This document shows, in pieces, positions 34,219-41,652 of a stretch of DNA of 64,000 nt. The DNA lies in contig CACNWW010000004.1 in the NCBI GenBank assembly GCA_902624275.1, positions 1-64,000 of the forward strand. Reading direction: 5' to 3'. A program made the position numbers and the translations under genes. The notes below the pieces were generated by a model. That model was not told the origin of the DNA. It did no database searches and saw nothing but the letters and a program-made list of their open reading frames with translations. The stretch's first letter is position 1; each line of letters begins with the position of its first letter. Source of the stretch: an uncultured Fidelibacterota bacterium (GTDB lineage: Bacteria > Fidelibacterota > Marinisomatia > Marinisomatales > Marinisomataceae).

Positions 34219-35946
34219 ATGGGTGAATTCACTATAGAACTAAATTCAATTACAAGAAAACTTCCTAAGCATTTACAAAAGTACATAGTCAAACAACCAT
34301 ACGCTGAATATACTGCTCTAGATCAGGCTGTTTGGAGATATGTAATGAAGGCAAATATTGATTATTTACAACATGTTGCTCATGAAAGCTTCTTACCAGG
34401 TTTAGCAAAATCTGGAATAACTACTGATGAAATTCCACAAATGGAAGGTATGAACCGAATTCTCAAAGATATTGGTTGGGCAGCTGTAGCAGTAGATGGA
34501 TTTATTCCACCAGCAGTATTCATGGAATTTCAAGCAAATAATGTTTTAGTTATTTCAGCTGATATAAGAACAATTGAACACATAAAATATACACCAGCAC
34601 CAGATATTATTCATGAGTCGGCTGGACATGCACCAATCATAGCCAAAAAAGAATATTCAAATTATTTAAAAGTCTTTGGTGAAATTGGCGCTAAAGCTAT
34701 CTCCAAACCTATTGATGACCAATTATTTAAAGCAATTAGACATTTATCAGTTCTTAAAGAAAACCCTAATTCTTCAAAAAAAGAAATTGATTCAGCTACA
34801 GAAAAAGTTGAGCATTTACAAAAAAATATAGGCCAACTTTCTGAAATGGCTAAAGTAAGAAATTTGCATTGGTGGACTGTTGAATATGGATTAATTGGAT
34901 CTCTAGAAAATCCTAAGATTTATGGAGCTGGGCTTTTATCTTCAATTTCAGAGTCTCAAGAATGTTTAGAACCAGATATTTCAAAAATACCTTACAGCTT
35001 AAAAGCTTCAGAAGTGAATTTTGATATTACAACAGCACAACCGCAACTTTTTGTAACTGAATCATTTAAACAATTAAATGATGTTCTCGAAGAGTTTGCA
35101 AGCACAATGGCATTTAGAACAGGGGGATTAAGTGGTATAAATAAACTTATTGAATCTGAAAAATTAGGTACAGTTCAATTAAGTTCAGGATTACAAATAT
35201 CAGGAATATTTGCCAAGGTTTTACACGAAAATAATCAACCTATTTATCTTCAATCATCAGGTCCGTCATCCTTGTCCTGCGATAATATAGAATTAAACGG
35301 TCATGATAAATCATACCATCAAGATGGCTTTGGTAGTCCTGTTGGATCTATAGTAGGATTAGAAAAGTCTTTAGAGGATTGTTCAGATGAGGAATTAGAA
35401 AAAATAGGCATTATAGTTAATCAAAAAATTGAAATTAATTTTGATAGCGGATTACATGTTAATGGCAAGCTAATATCAATGACCCGCTCAGTTAGTGGAA
35501 AGCTTCTTCTTTTAACTTTTGATGAATGTAAAGTTAAGCTAGATAAAAAGACTTTATTCGAACCAGAATGGGGTATATACGATATGGCAGTTGGTGAAAC
35601 TATCACTTCATGTTTTGCTGGTCCAGCCTCTTATCAGTCATTTGAGGATGGTGGAGAATTATCATCTGAAAAACCTGCAGCAATTAGTTATTCAAAAGAG
35701 CAGTTAAATCTTCATAGTCATTATAAAGAAGTAAAAAGCATGAGAGAAGGTGAAAATATTGATTCAAAAAGATTGCATGAAATTTTTAAAAACTTACAAA
35801 CTAATTATCCTAACGACTGGTTGTTGTCATTAGAAATTTTAGAATTAAGTAAAGATGATCAAGAATTTGCTCAAAAAATAACATTTTATCTTAAAAAACT
35901 AATAAACTTTAAAGGATTAGTTTCCAAGGGATTAGATCTTTATTAA
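34219..35946 (+). CDS. Biopterin-dependent aromatic amino acid hydroxylase with C-terminal extension
   Basis: 575-aa protein. The N-terminal half is the aromatic amino acid hydroxylase fold. The non-heme iron triad is His132 and His137 (IIHESAGHAPI) and Glu222 (WWTVEYGLIG). A charged helical insertion (~165-210) separates them. The C-terminal ~270 residues have no counterpart in PhhA; they contain beta-rich segments (GLHVNGKLISMTRS) and a final helical part. Phenylalanine 4-hydroxylase is the likely activity, needing a tetrahydropterin. Tyrosine or tryptophan as substrate cannot be excluded. Single gene with its own upstream region. Confidence 0.87.
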   Translation: MGEFTIELNSITRKLPKHLQKYIVKQPYAEYTALDQAVWRYVMKANIDYLQHVAHESFLPGLAKSGITTDEIPQMEGMNRILKDIGWAAVAVDGFIPPAVFMEFQANNVLVISADIRTIEHIKYTPAPDIIHESAGHAPIIAKKEYSNYLKVFGEIGAKAISKPIDDQLFKAIRHLSVLKENPNSSKKEIDSATEKVEHLQKNIGQLSEMAKVRNLHWWTVEYGLIGSLENPKIYGAGLLSSISESQECLEPDISKIPYSLKASEVNFDITTAQPQLFVTESFKQLNDVLEEFASTMAFRTGGLSGINKLIESEKLGTVQLSSGLQISGIFAKVLHENNQPIYLQSSGPSSLSCDNIELNGHDKSYHQDGFGSPVGSIVGLEKSLEDCSDEELEKIGIIVNQKIEINFDSGLHVNGKLISMTRSVSGKLLLLTFDECKVKLDKKTLFEPEWGIYDMAVGETITSCFAGPASYQSFEDGGELSSEKPAAISYSKEQLNLHSHYKEVKSMREGENIDSKRLHEIFKNLQTNYPNDWLLSLEILELSKDDQEFAQKITFYLKKLINFKGLVSKGLDLY

Positions 35947-35997
35947 TTATAATTATTTTTGAGTTTCTAATTATTTAATTCTTTTCTATTTTTAATA

Positions 35998-36279
35998 ATG
36001 GAAGAAACAATAGCAGTATCAGCATATCTTTTAGTTTGGGCTTTATTAACTATTAAATCATTTGATTTAGCTCAATCTTTAAGAGTTGCAATAAATAATG
36101 GGGATACAGTTAGACCGATTGCTAAAGCGTTTACTTCTATTTTTTGTATTATCGTTGGATTGCTATTTATGCAAACTCATTTATGGTTAGATATTTGGAG
36201 TCAAGGCTTAGTATGTGCAATTCATTTATTTATTATTGGTTATCAAATGATAATGATTTGGTATCCAAAACCTGAATAA
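35998..36279 (+). CDS. Small polytopic membrane protein, unknown function
   Basis: 93-aa protein with three hydrophobic helices: VSAYLLVWALLTIKSFDLA, IAKAFTSIFCIIVGLLFMQ and GLVCAIHLFIIGYQMIMIW. A conserved-looking loop RVAINNGDTVRPIAK separates the first two. No family recognised. It starts about 50 bases after the hydroxylase and ends eight bases before the SDR gene, so it probably shares a transcript with the latter. Confidence 0.7.
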   Translation: MEETIAVSAYLLVWALLTIKSFDLAQSLRVAINNGDTVRPIAKAFTSIFCIIVGLLFMQTHLWLDIWSQGLVCAIHLFIIGYQMIMIWYPKPE

Positions 36280-36287
36280 TACTTAAG

Positions 36288-37283
36288 GTGGAAAAAGTTT
36301 TTGTAAGTGGTGGATCTGGATTTATCTCACTACATTTAATTTCAAAGCTCATTCAAGAAGGCTATAAAGTACGTACGTCCCTTCGTTCATTTGATCGTAA
36401 GCAAGAAGTAATTGATGCTGTTGAAAAAGAAGTATCGACAGCAGGAATGCTTGAATTCTGTGAATTAGATCTGTTAAAAGATGATGGGTGGTATGAAGCA
36501 GTTGCTGGGTGTGATTATGTGCAACATATTGCATCACCTATACCAACTGCCAATTCAGATGATTATGATATTGTAGTAAAACCAGCTGTAAATGGCACAA
36601 AACGATGCCTTAATGCTGCGTTAAAGAACAATATCAAACGTTTTGTAATGACTTCCTCAGTTGCATCGGTAGGGGGGTCAAATCATAAAAATGAGTATGA
36701 TGATACTGATTGGACGGATTTAACTATGCATGTTGCGCCATATCAGACCAGTAAAACTAAAGCTGAGCAATATTTATGGGACTTTATGAAAGAACATGAA
36801 GGGAAGACTGACATGGAAGCTGTAGCTATTAACCCTTCTATGGTTCTTGGAAGATCATTATCTGATGATATTGGTGCTTCTAATCTTGTTGTAAAACGTT
36901 TAATTGATGGCTCACTACCATTTACCTTAAATATTTGTATCAATATTGTTCATATTAAAGATGTTGCTGATATGCACTTTGAAGCAATGATTAATGATAA
37001 AGCACCTGGTAAACGATTTATTGCATCCAATAATCATATGTTTTTCCCTGAAATCGCTAAAGTGCTTAATGATAATGGTTTTAAAGCGCCAAAAATGAAA
37101 CTACCATCATTTTTAGCCCGAATATTCTCCATATTTGATAAGCAGGTTAAACACTTTTTAAACGACATCGATATTCTTCGAATTTATCATGCTAAAAATG
37201 CGAAAGACATCCTTGAGTGGAAGTTTCGATCTTCAGAGTCTGCTATAATAGATGCAGCTACTCAAATCAAAAAGCTACTGTAG
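36288..37283 (+). CDS. Extended SDR / dihydroflavonol-4-reductase-like aldehyde reductase
   Basis: 331-aa NAD(P)-dependent extended short-chain dehydrogenase. Rossmann motif VFVSGGSGFISLHLI at the N-terminus, catalytic Ser/Tyr/Lys at TSSVASVGG and YQTSKTKAE, then INPSMVLGRSL. This is the dihydroflavonol reductase/3-beta-HSD-like branch whose bacterial members reduce varied aldehydes and ketones. It starts with GTG at 36288; the distance to the glycine motif supports this start. Substrate unknown. Its stop lies two bases from the convergent minus-strand gene. Confidence 0.88.
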   Translation: MEKVFVSGGSGFISLHLISKLIQEGYKVRTSLRSFDRKQEVIDAVEKEVSTAGMLEFCELDLLKDDGWYEAVAGCDYVQHIASPIPTANSDDYDIVVKPAVNGTKRCLNAALKNNIKRFVMTSSVASVGGSNHKNEYDDTDWTDLTMHVAPYQTSKTKAEQYLWDFMKEHEGKTDMEAVAINPSMVLGRSLSDDIGASNLVVKRLIDGSLPFTLNICINIVHIKDVADMHFEAMINDKAPGKRFIASNNHMFFPEIAKVLNDNGFKAPKMKLPSFLARIFSIFDKQVKHFLNDIDILRIYHAKNAKDILEWKFRSSESAIIDAATQIKKLL

Positions 37284-37285
37284 TA

Positions 37286-37711
37286 TTACTTAGCGATTTT
37301 ATTTAAAAACGTATAGTTAATCTCGTATTTATCACTGTCTTTATACGATCTTACTGCTACAACATCTCCCAATGTCTCTTCGGAAGCATAAGTTTTATTC
37401 TCTTTATTGACATCTACCACCTCATCTGCAATGACAATTACAGTTTCATAATAAAAATTGGTAGTGAAGTATCGATTATTCCACATAAAGATTTTACCTG
37501 GTCCTAATTCTTTTCGTGCAGCTCTAAAGGCTTCAGAAAAGGAAGTTTGATCTTCTTTGCGGTATTGTTCAAAGTAATAGGTTCGTTCAATCATACCATC
37601 ACTATCAATACGTTGATTATCATTTAAATCAGAAGAGTAGAAGGCAAGAAAGATATATAGATTTGTTAGCATAAAAGCTCCTTTTGAGATATCCTCAAAA
37701 TTCTTTCTCAT
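37286..37711 (-). CDS. Small protein with ELGPG motif, paralogue B
   Basis: 141-aa protein with a weakly hydrophobic N-terminal helix (GAFMLTNLYIFLAFYSS). The conserved segment SFSEAFRAARKELGPG, FMWNNRYFTTNFYYE matches the one encoded at 33.6-34.1 kb. The rest differs: there is no long acidic linker and the C-terminus is basic. Function unknown. The two copies, on the same strand, bracket the hydroxylase/SDR region. Confidence 0.65.
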   Translation of the reverse strand: MRKNFEDISKGAFMLTNLYIFLAFYSSDLNDNQRIDSDGMIERTYYFEQYRKEDQTSFSEAFRAARKELGPGKIFMWNNRYFTTNFYYETVIVIADEVVDVNKENKTYASEETLGDVVAVRSYKDSDKYEINYTFLNKIAK

Positions 37712-37793
37712 TGTACTTTACATTATTTAAAAAAAATTGTTCCATTATTTCGAAATAGCATATGTTATAAAGCATAAAGATTACTATTATGTT

Positions 37794-37821
37794 TTGAAAT
37801 TAAATGAATTTTGTTTATAAT
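37794..37821 (+). promoter_or_regulatory. Putative sigma-70-type promoter in the 287-bp gap before the island operon
   Basis: TTGAAA, a 16-base spacer, then TATAAT. It would give a leader of about 170 bases before the ATG at 37999. The same gap holds a 12-base palindrome TATTTCGAAATA (about 37747) and TTGTA-N6-TACAA just before the first gene's ribosome site; both are possible operators but weak by eye. I see no gene or RNA in this gap. Confidence 0.35.
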
Positions 37822-37998
37822 ATAGTAACATTATGCCTTTCAAAAGAAAAAATTAAATAATACCTTATTTTCCTAATTTTTTAGACCAATGATTAAGAAA
37901 TTTTATTTTTTATTTGGAAAAATCGTAAACTATTATTAATGTTCAACATGTTATTATTGTAAAATAGTACAACTTAAATTTAACCAAAAGGAGATCAT

Positions 37999-38232
37999 AT
38001 GATCAGAAGAGGTATTGAAAATGAAAATATAAATGGAGAGAAAGTTACGTTAAGAGTTATAATGTTCGGACTACAATATAAATTATCTTCACTAAAACTA
38101 TTAGCAGACATGAAAGATAACAGCGAATTAAGAACACTAACAAAAATTGTAGCTGATTTGATATATAGATATAATAATGAAAAAATTTTTGATGTAGATG
38201 AATTACACGAAGAGGGAAGGTTAAATGACTAG
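37999..38232 (+). CDS. 77-aa protein, possibly ribbon-helix-helix-like, first gene of island operon
   Basis: Unknown 77-aa protein with the strongest ribosome site of the area (AAAAGGAGATC before ATG). The layout, a strand (KVTLRVIMFG) then two helices (SLKLLADMKD and LTKIVADLIYRYNNEK), loosely resembles a ribbon-helix-helix DNA-binding domain, a fold common in antitoxins and small regulators; this is a guess from pattern only. It overlaps the next gene by eight bases, so the two proteins are made together. Confidence 0.6.
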   Translation: MIRRGIENENINGEKVTLRVIMFGLQYKLSSLKLLADMKDNSELRTLTKIVADLIYRYNNEKIFDVDELHEEGRLND

Positions 38233-39451
38233 TAAAGAATCAAAGATGGATGTAAAAAAGTCTCAAGCACGAGAAAAAATATTGGAAGCAATTGAAAAGA
38301 ACGGTGAAAACAAAGCCTTCTTTTTTGGAGATATAAGATCTAAAAATGAAACAGATGATATATTTCATAGAAATAACCCTAATCTTAGAATTGATGTTTC
38401 AAAAAATGATTTTAATTCATTGTATAAATTTTTCAATAATCCTCATATTAAAGTTCCTTTTACGGAGGGATTTCACGTTCATAAAATGTTTTTACCAAAA
38501 ACGTCACCGGAAGCAAGTAAATTTTTATTCTTTTTCAAACAAATTCTAAGAATAGATCTAAATCAAACTACAAATCCGCATGTCTATTTAAATCCAATTT
38601 CACAAAATACATTGCTTATAGTAATTGCAAGAGATGAATCTGAGTCAAGTGAATATTTTGATTATCATGCTTTAGAAATAACTGAAAAAAGCCTCCAAAA
38701 ATCTCTAGAATATATTTTTGGAAATAATAATGTTAAACCGCATTCTCGAAATATCTCTTACTTAAGCGAGGAATGGGAATTAGACAGTCCTAATTTTGCT
38801 GATTTTAAATGCAGTAATGATGAGACGGATTTAGAATTATTTATAGATATTAAATTTGTATCTAAAGAAAGATTTACTAAGAGTGACTTTAAATCTGAAA
38901 GATTTAAAGTTATTTCCGGAAGAAGACTTCAAAGAGTTCAAGAAAATATTAAAAGTTTTGATAATTTTCTTAATCCGTCTAATAGTAGAAAATATCACTA
39001 TACTGTAGAAGATTTTGAGGATATTGCTGATAAAGTCGGAATATCATTAAATAGATTTATAAATAAATTTCAAAAACATTTTAAGGATTTAGAAAATAGG
39101 GATAGGATTGTAAAACATATTATCCCAGCAGAAGGTAAACCTTACACTAGAGAAAGAAAACTCAATATGATTAGAGAAAACAGAGAAAGAGATATTTTCA
39201 CTCATTCATTGTTAGAGTCAGAAAAAAATATTCAAGATTCTTTTAATAAAGTTTTAAATAAAGCACAAGAAAGAATGGAAAAGAAAAATAATATTTTAGA
39301 AAAAAAATTAGAACTACTTCTAGACAATCAATCTAAATATATAGATCTACTTACTGAATTAAGAGAAAAAAATTTAGAATTAAAAGCAGAAGTAATTGAA
39401 CTCAATGCAAAAAGAAGACAAGAACAAATGGAGAAAATAAATGTCAAATAA
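38225..39451 (+). CDS. Unknown 408-aa coiled-coil protein in island operon
   Basis: 408-aa, Lys/Asn-rich protein without any family I can name. The N-terminal ~240 residues look alpha/beta and globular (NKAFFFGDIRSKNETDDIFH, LNPISQNTLLIVIARDES). A central helical part carries KVGISLNRFINKFQKHFKDL, reminiscent of a helix-turn-helix but not convincing. The last ~90 residues are a continuous coiled coil (KNNILEKKLELLLDNQ). No nuclease, NTPase or protease motif was found. Overlaps both neighbours (8 and 11 bases), so it belongs to a tight three-gene operon with the DUF2130 nuclease-like gene. Confidence 0.65.
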   Translation: MTSKESKMDVKKSQAREKILEAIEKNGENKAFFFGDIRSKNETDDIFHRNNPNLRIDVSKNDFNSLYKFFNNPHIKVPFTEGFHVHKMFLPKTSPEASKFLFFFKQILRIDLNQTTNPHVYLNPISQNTLLIVIARDESESSEYFDYHALEITEKSLQKSLEYIFGNNNVKPHSRNISYLSEEWELDSPNFADFKCSNDETDLELFIDIKFVSKERFTKSDFKSERFKVISGRRLQRVQENIKSFDNFLNPSNSRKYHYTVEDFEDIADKVGISLNRFINKFQKHFKDLENRDRIVKHIIPAEGKPYTRERKLNMIRENRERDIFTHSLLESEKNIQDSFNKVLNKAQERMEKKNNILEKKLELLLDNQSKYIDLLTELREKNLELKAEVIELNAKRRQEQMEKINVK

Positions 39452-40565
39452 TATACTATGCCCACATTGCGATAAAGAAATAGCTTTAGATAAAATTCAA
39501 GAGCTTTCAATGTCAAAAGCTTTAGAAGAGCATAAAGCTGAACTTGAAATTGAAAATAATATTAAAATGAAAGAATTTGAAAATAAACAACAAGAAAAGT
39601 TTAATCTCGAAAGAGAGAATATGAAAAATGAACTTTCGAAACAATTAGAGATTGATAACAAAGAAAAGTTGAGTAAAAAATCAGAAGAAATAGAATTACT
39701 TCAACTAAAAAATACAAAATTACAAGATAATATGGAAAACGATTTGAAAAGAATAGAATCAGAAATGAAACAAAGTTATAATACCAAGTATGCACTTTTA
39801 GAGCATGAGTATCTTGAAAAAGCGAGACAAGATAAAAAAAAGATGGAGAAACTAATGGAATCAATGGTAAATAGTAATTCTGGACAAATTCTTGGTGAAG
39901 CTGGAGAAAATTATGTTGTAGATGAACTTTCAAATTTCTTTAAAGAAGATACATTTATAGAAATTAATAAAGGAGAGAATGGAGGAGATTGGATTCAAAA
40001 CGTAAATGACGATAATGGTAATGTAGTTGGACAAATTTATATTGAATCAAAAAATACTAAATCATATTCAACAAGTTGGATTCCTAAGTTTCAAAAAGAT
40101 ATGGAAGAAAGAGAAATACCTATAGGTGTTTTAATTTCTAAAAATTTTCCAAAAGAACATCAAGGAATGAATTCCTTTGACGATAGAGGAATTCCAGTTT
40201 ATAAACTAGATAAAAACGTTTTTTTATCTCATATAGCTTTAATAAGAGAGCACATAAAAAAATCATTTATTCAGGTTCAAATTGGTCAATTACAAACATC
40301 TGATATACCAGATAAACTATTTGAGTATTTACATAGTGATATGTATAAAAATGCAGTACAACAACTAGTGGTTAACTTTTGTAGACATAAAGACAGAATC
40401 GAGAAAAGAAAAAAAATGTTTCAAAAAATAATAAATGAGGATAATCAGCTTTTAAATGATGGGGTTGTTCAAATTTCAAAAATATTTAAAGATGATATCA
40501 ATAAAATAGCTAATGACGAGGTAGTTTCATTACCTGAATTAGCAGAACTTAAAAAAGATATTTAA
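39441..40565 (+). CDS. DUF2130-family protein with PD-(D/E)XK nuclease-like domain
   Basis: 374-aa protein. An N-terminal CPHC (Cys7, Cys10) begins a possible zinc site; residues ~25-140 are a long charged coiled coil. The DUF2130 domain follows: GEAGENYVVDEL, then GGDW (Asp183) and IYIESKNTK (Glu202, Lys204). That fits a PD-(D/E)XK nuclease core (Asp-x18-Glu-x-Lys), so catalytic residues look intact. DUF2130 proteins have no established role as far as I know. Linked by overlap to the unknown coiled-coil protein and the 77-aa protein; the setting beside restriction-modification genes suggests anti-phage or DNA-processing work (inference). Confidence 0.78.
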   Translation: MSNNILCPHCDKEIALDKIQELSMSKALEEHKAELEIENNIKMKEFENKQQEKFNLERENMKNELSKQLEIDNKEKLSKKSEEIELLQLKNTKLQDNMENDLKRIESEMKQSYNTKYALLEHEYLEKARQDKKKMEKLMESMVNSNSGQILGEAGENYVVDELSNFFKEDTFIEINKGENGGDWIQNVNDDNGNVVGQIYIESKNTKSYSTSWIPKFQKDMEEREIPIGVLISKNFPKEHQGMNSFDDRGIPVYKLDKNVFLSHIALIREHIKKSFIQVQIGQLQTSDIPDKLFEYLHSDMYKNAVQQLVVNFCRHKDRIEKRKKMFQKIINEDNQLLNDGVVQISKIFKDDINKIANDEVVSLPELAELKKDI

Positions 40566-40599
40566 TATTATATTTGTCGTCAACCATATCCATGGATAA

Positions 40600-40649
40600 G
40601 TACCTGTTGTAGTTTGTTTTACTCCTTTCGTTATTCCTACAACAGGTAC
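40600..40649. repeat. 13-bp perfect inverted repeat, 24-base spacer
   Basis: Arms GTACCTGTTGTAG (40600-40612) and CTACAACAGGTAC (40637-40649) match exactly. No T-run follows on either strand, so it is not a standard intrinsic terminator. It sits alone in the gap after the DUF2130 gene and could be a recombination or protein-binding site, or the scar of a mobile element. The rest of this ~215-bp gap holds only the leader repeat listed next. Confidence 0.6.
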
Positions 40650-40731
40650 AAAAATTAAAATAATGCTGAATAGGATGTAATCATTGTTTTTCTTTATATG
40701 ATTCAGATTTTTTATTGGTACAAATCGATAT

Positions 40732-40785
40732 GAGACATTTTATTGGATATACTGTAAGAAATATTGCTTAATTTTAATGAAATGG
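40732..40785 (+). repeat. Leader repeat copy 1 (upstream of small membrane protein and GIY-YIG gene)
   Basis: 54-base segment starting GAGACATTTTATT and containing GAAATATTG and TAATTTT. It aligns without gaps to 41586-41639 with about 45 of 54 bases identical by my count. Its end overlaps the ATG at 40782. Probably a shared promoter/operator. Confidence 0.65.
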
Positions 40786-40982
40786 GCTGTTTTAACACAT
40801 TATTTCTATTATTCCTGGCTGCAATATACCTTTTACCTGATTTACGCCCTATAGCTCAAATTGAAGGTTTTTGGTTCACTGTTATTGCAGTATGGTTATG
40901 TTTTTTTATTTCGTGGGCACTTTTTGGAGATATAGCTGATGAAATTTCTGGTGTTAACAAATATAATGACGATGAGTTTTAA
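40782..40982 (+). CDS. 66-aa two-helix membrane protein in the island
   Basis: Small hydrophobic protein, MGCFNTLFLLFLAAIYLLPDL then FWFTVIAVWLCFFISWALFG, with an acidic tail DIADEISGVNKYNDDEF. Two membrane helices are likely. The ATG at 40782 is more plausible than a TTG at 40764. No ribosome site is visible, so the message may be leaderless from a promoter in the leader repeat. It overlaps the GIY-YIG gene by 11 bases. Small membrane proteins coupled to nucleases occur in some defence systems, but here that is only suggestive. Confidence 0.55.
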   Translation: MGCFNTLFLLFLAAIYLLPDLRPIAQIEGFWFTVIAVWLCFFISWALFGDIADEISGVNKYNDDEF

Positions 40983-41559
40983 AATATTATCAGCTAGTCA
41001 AAAATTGAAATTTTATAGTGATTTTTTAAAAATAAATGATATAAAAAAAATACCTAAAAAAAAGGGATGTTATATCATAAGAATTTTAGATGGGATTAAA
41101 ATGCATCCAAAGTTGAGTTTTGAAAAAAATATTTTATCTAATCGCATAATTTATGTTGGTTTAGGAGGAAAAAAGGGTACGAACTCTACCATTAAAAGTA
41201 GATTCACTAAACATAGACAAGATTCTGGCACTCCAAATTCAACATTTAGAAGATCGATTAGTGCTGTATTAATGGAAGAAAATCAATTAAATCCATTTTT
41301 AAATGATTCGGATAAAATAGATCATTGTGAGAAAGAACGAAAAATAATAACTGACTTTATCAAACATAATTGTGAATGTAGATTTATTACAATTAATAAT
41401 AATAAAAATTTTGATAGTGCAGAAGATTTAGAAAAATATCTTGTAGAACATCTAAAACCAACCTTGAATTGTAAAGATAGTCATGATAAAGAACACAATG
41501 AATACTTTGACGATATTTTAGAATTACGTAAAGAACAGAGAAATAAAGCTGCTCTTTGA
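40972..41559 (+). CDS. GIY-YIG-like nuclease, putative restriction endonuclease
   Basis: 195-aa protein (ATG at 40972; ATGs at 40966 and 40939 are in frame). The GIY-YIG layout is visible: KKGCYIIRI (GIY position), RIIYVGLGG (YIG position), the catalytic-Arg helix IKSRFTKHR, and the metal-binding Glu in EKYLVEHLKPTLNC, where an LxPxxN ending is typical of the family. Eco29kI is a known GIY-YIG restriction enzyme; many others are repair or homing nucleases. Placed between leader repeats and beside a 5mC methyltransferase, so a restriction role is reasonable though not proven. Confidence 0.75.
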   Translation: MSFKILSASQKLKFYSDFLKINDIKKIPKKKGCYIIRILDGIKMHPKLSFEKNILSNRIIYVGLGGKKGTNSTIKSRFTKHRQDSGTPNSTFRRSISAVLMEENQLNPFLNDSDKIDHCEKERKIITDFIKHNCECRFITINNNKNFDSAEDLEKYLVEHLKPTLNCKDSHDKEHNEYFDDILELRKEQRNKAAL

Positions 41560-41585
41560 AAAAAATAATATTTTATTTTGGTAAG

Positions 41586-41639
41586 AGACATTTTATTAGA
41601 TTTACTTTATGAAATATTGTATAATTTTTGTTAAATGGA
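41586..41639 (+). repeat. Leader repeat copy 2 (upstream of restriction enzyme gene)
   Basis: Second copy of the 54-base leader described at 40732-40785. It ends 13 bases before the ATG at 41653. TATAATTTT within it is a good -10-like element. The ATG corresponding to the start in copy 1 is followed at once by a stop (ATGGAATAA). Confidence 0.65.
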
Positions 41640-41652
41640 ATAATTTTTTACG

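Noticed and set aside
40600-40649. Treating the 13-bp inverted repeat as an intrinsic terminator
   Set aside because: No T-run follows the stem on either strand, and the 24-base loop is long for a terminator.
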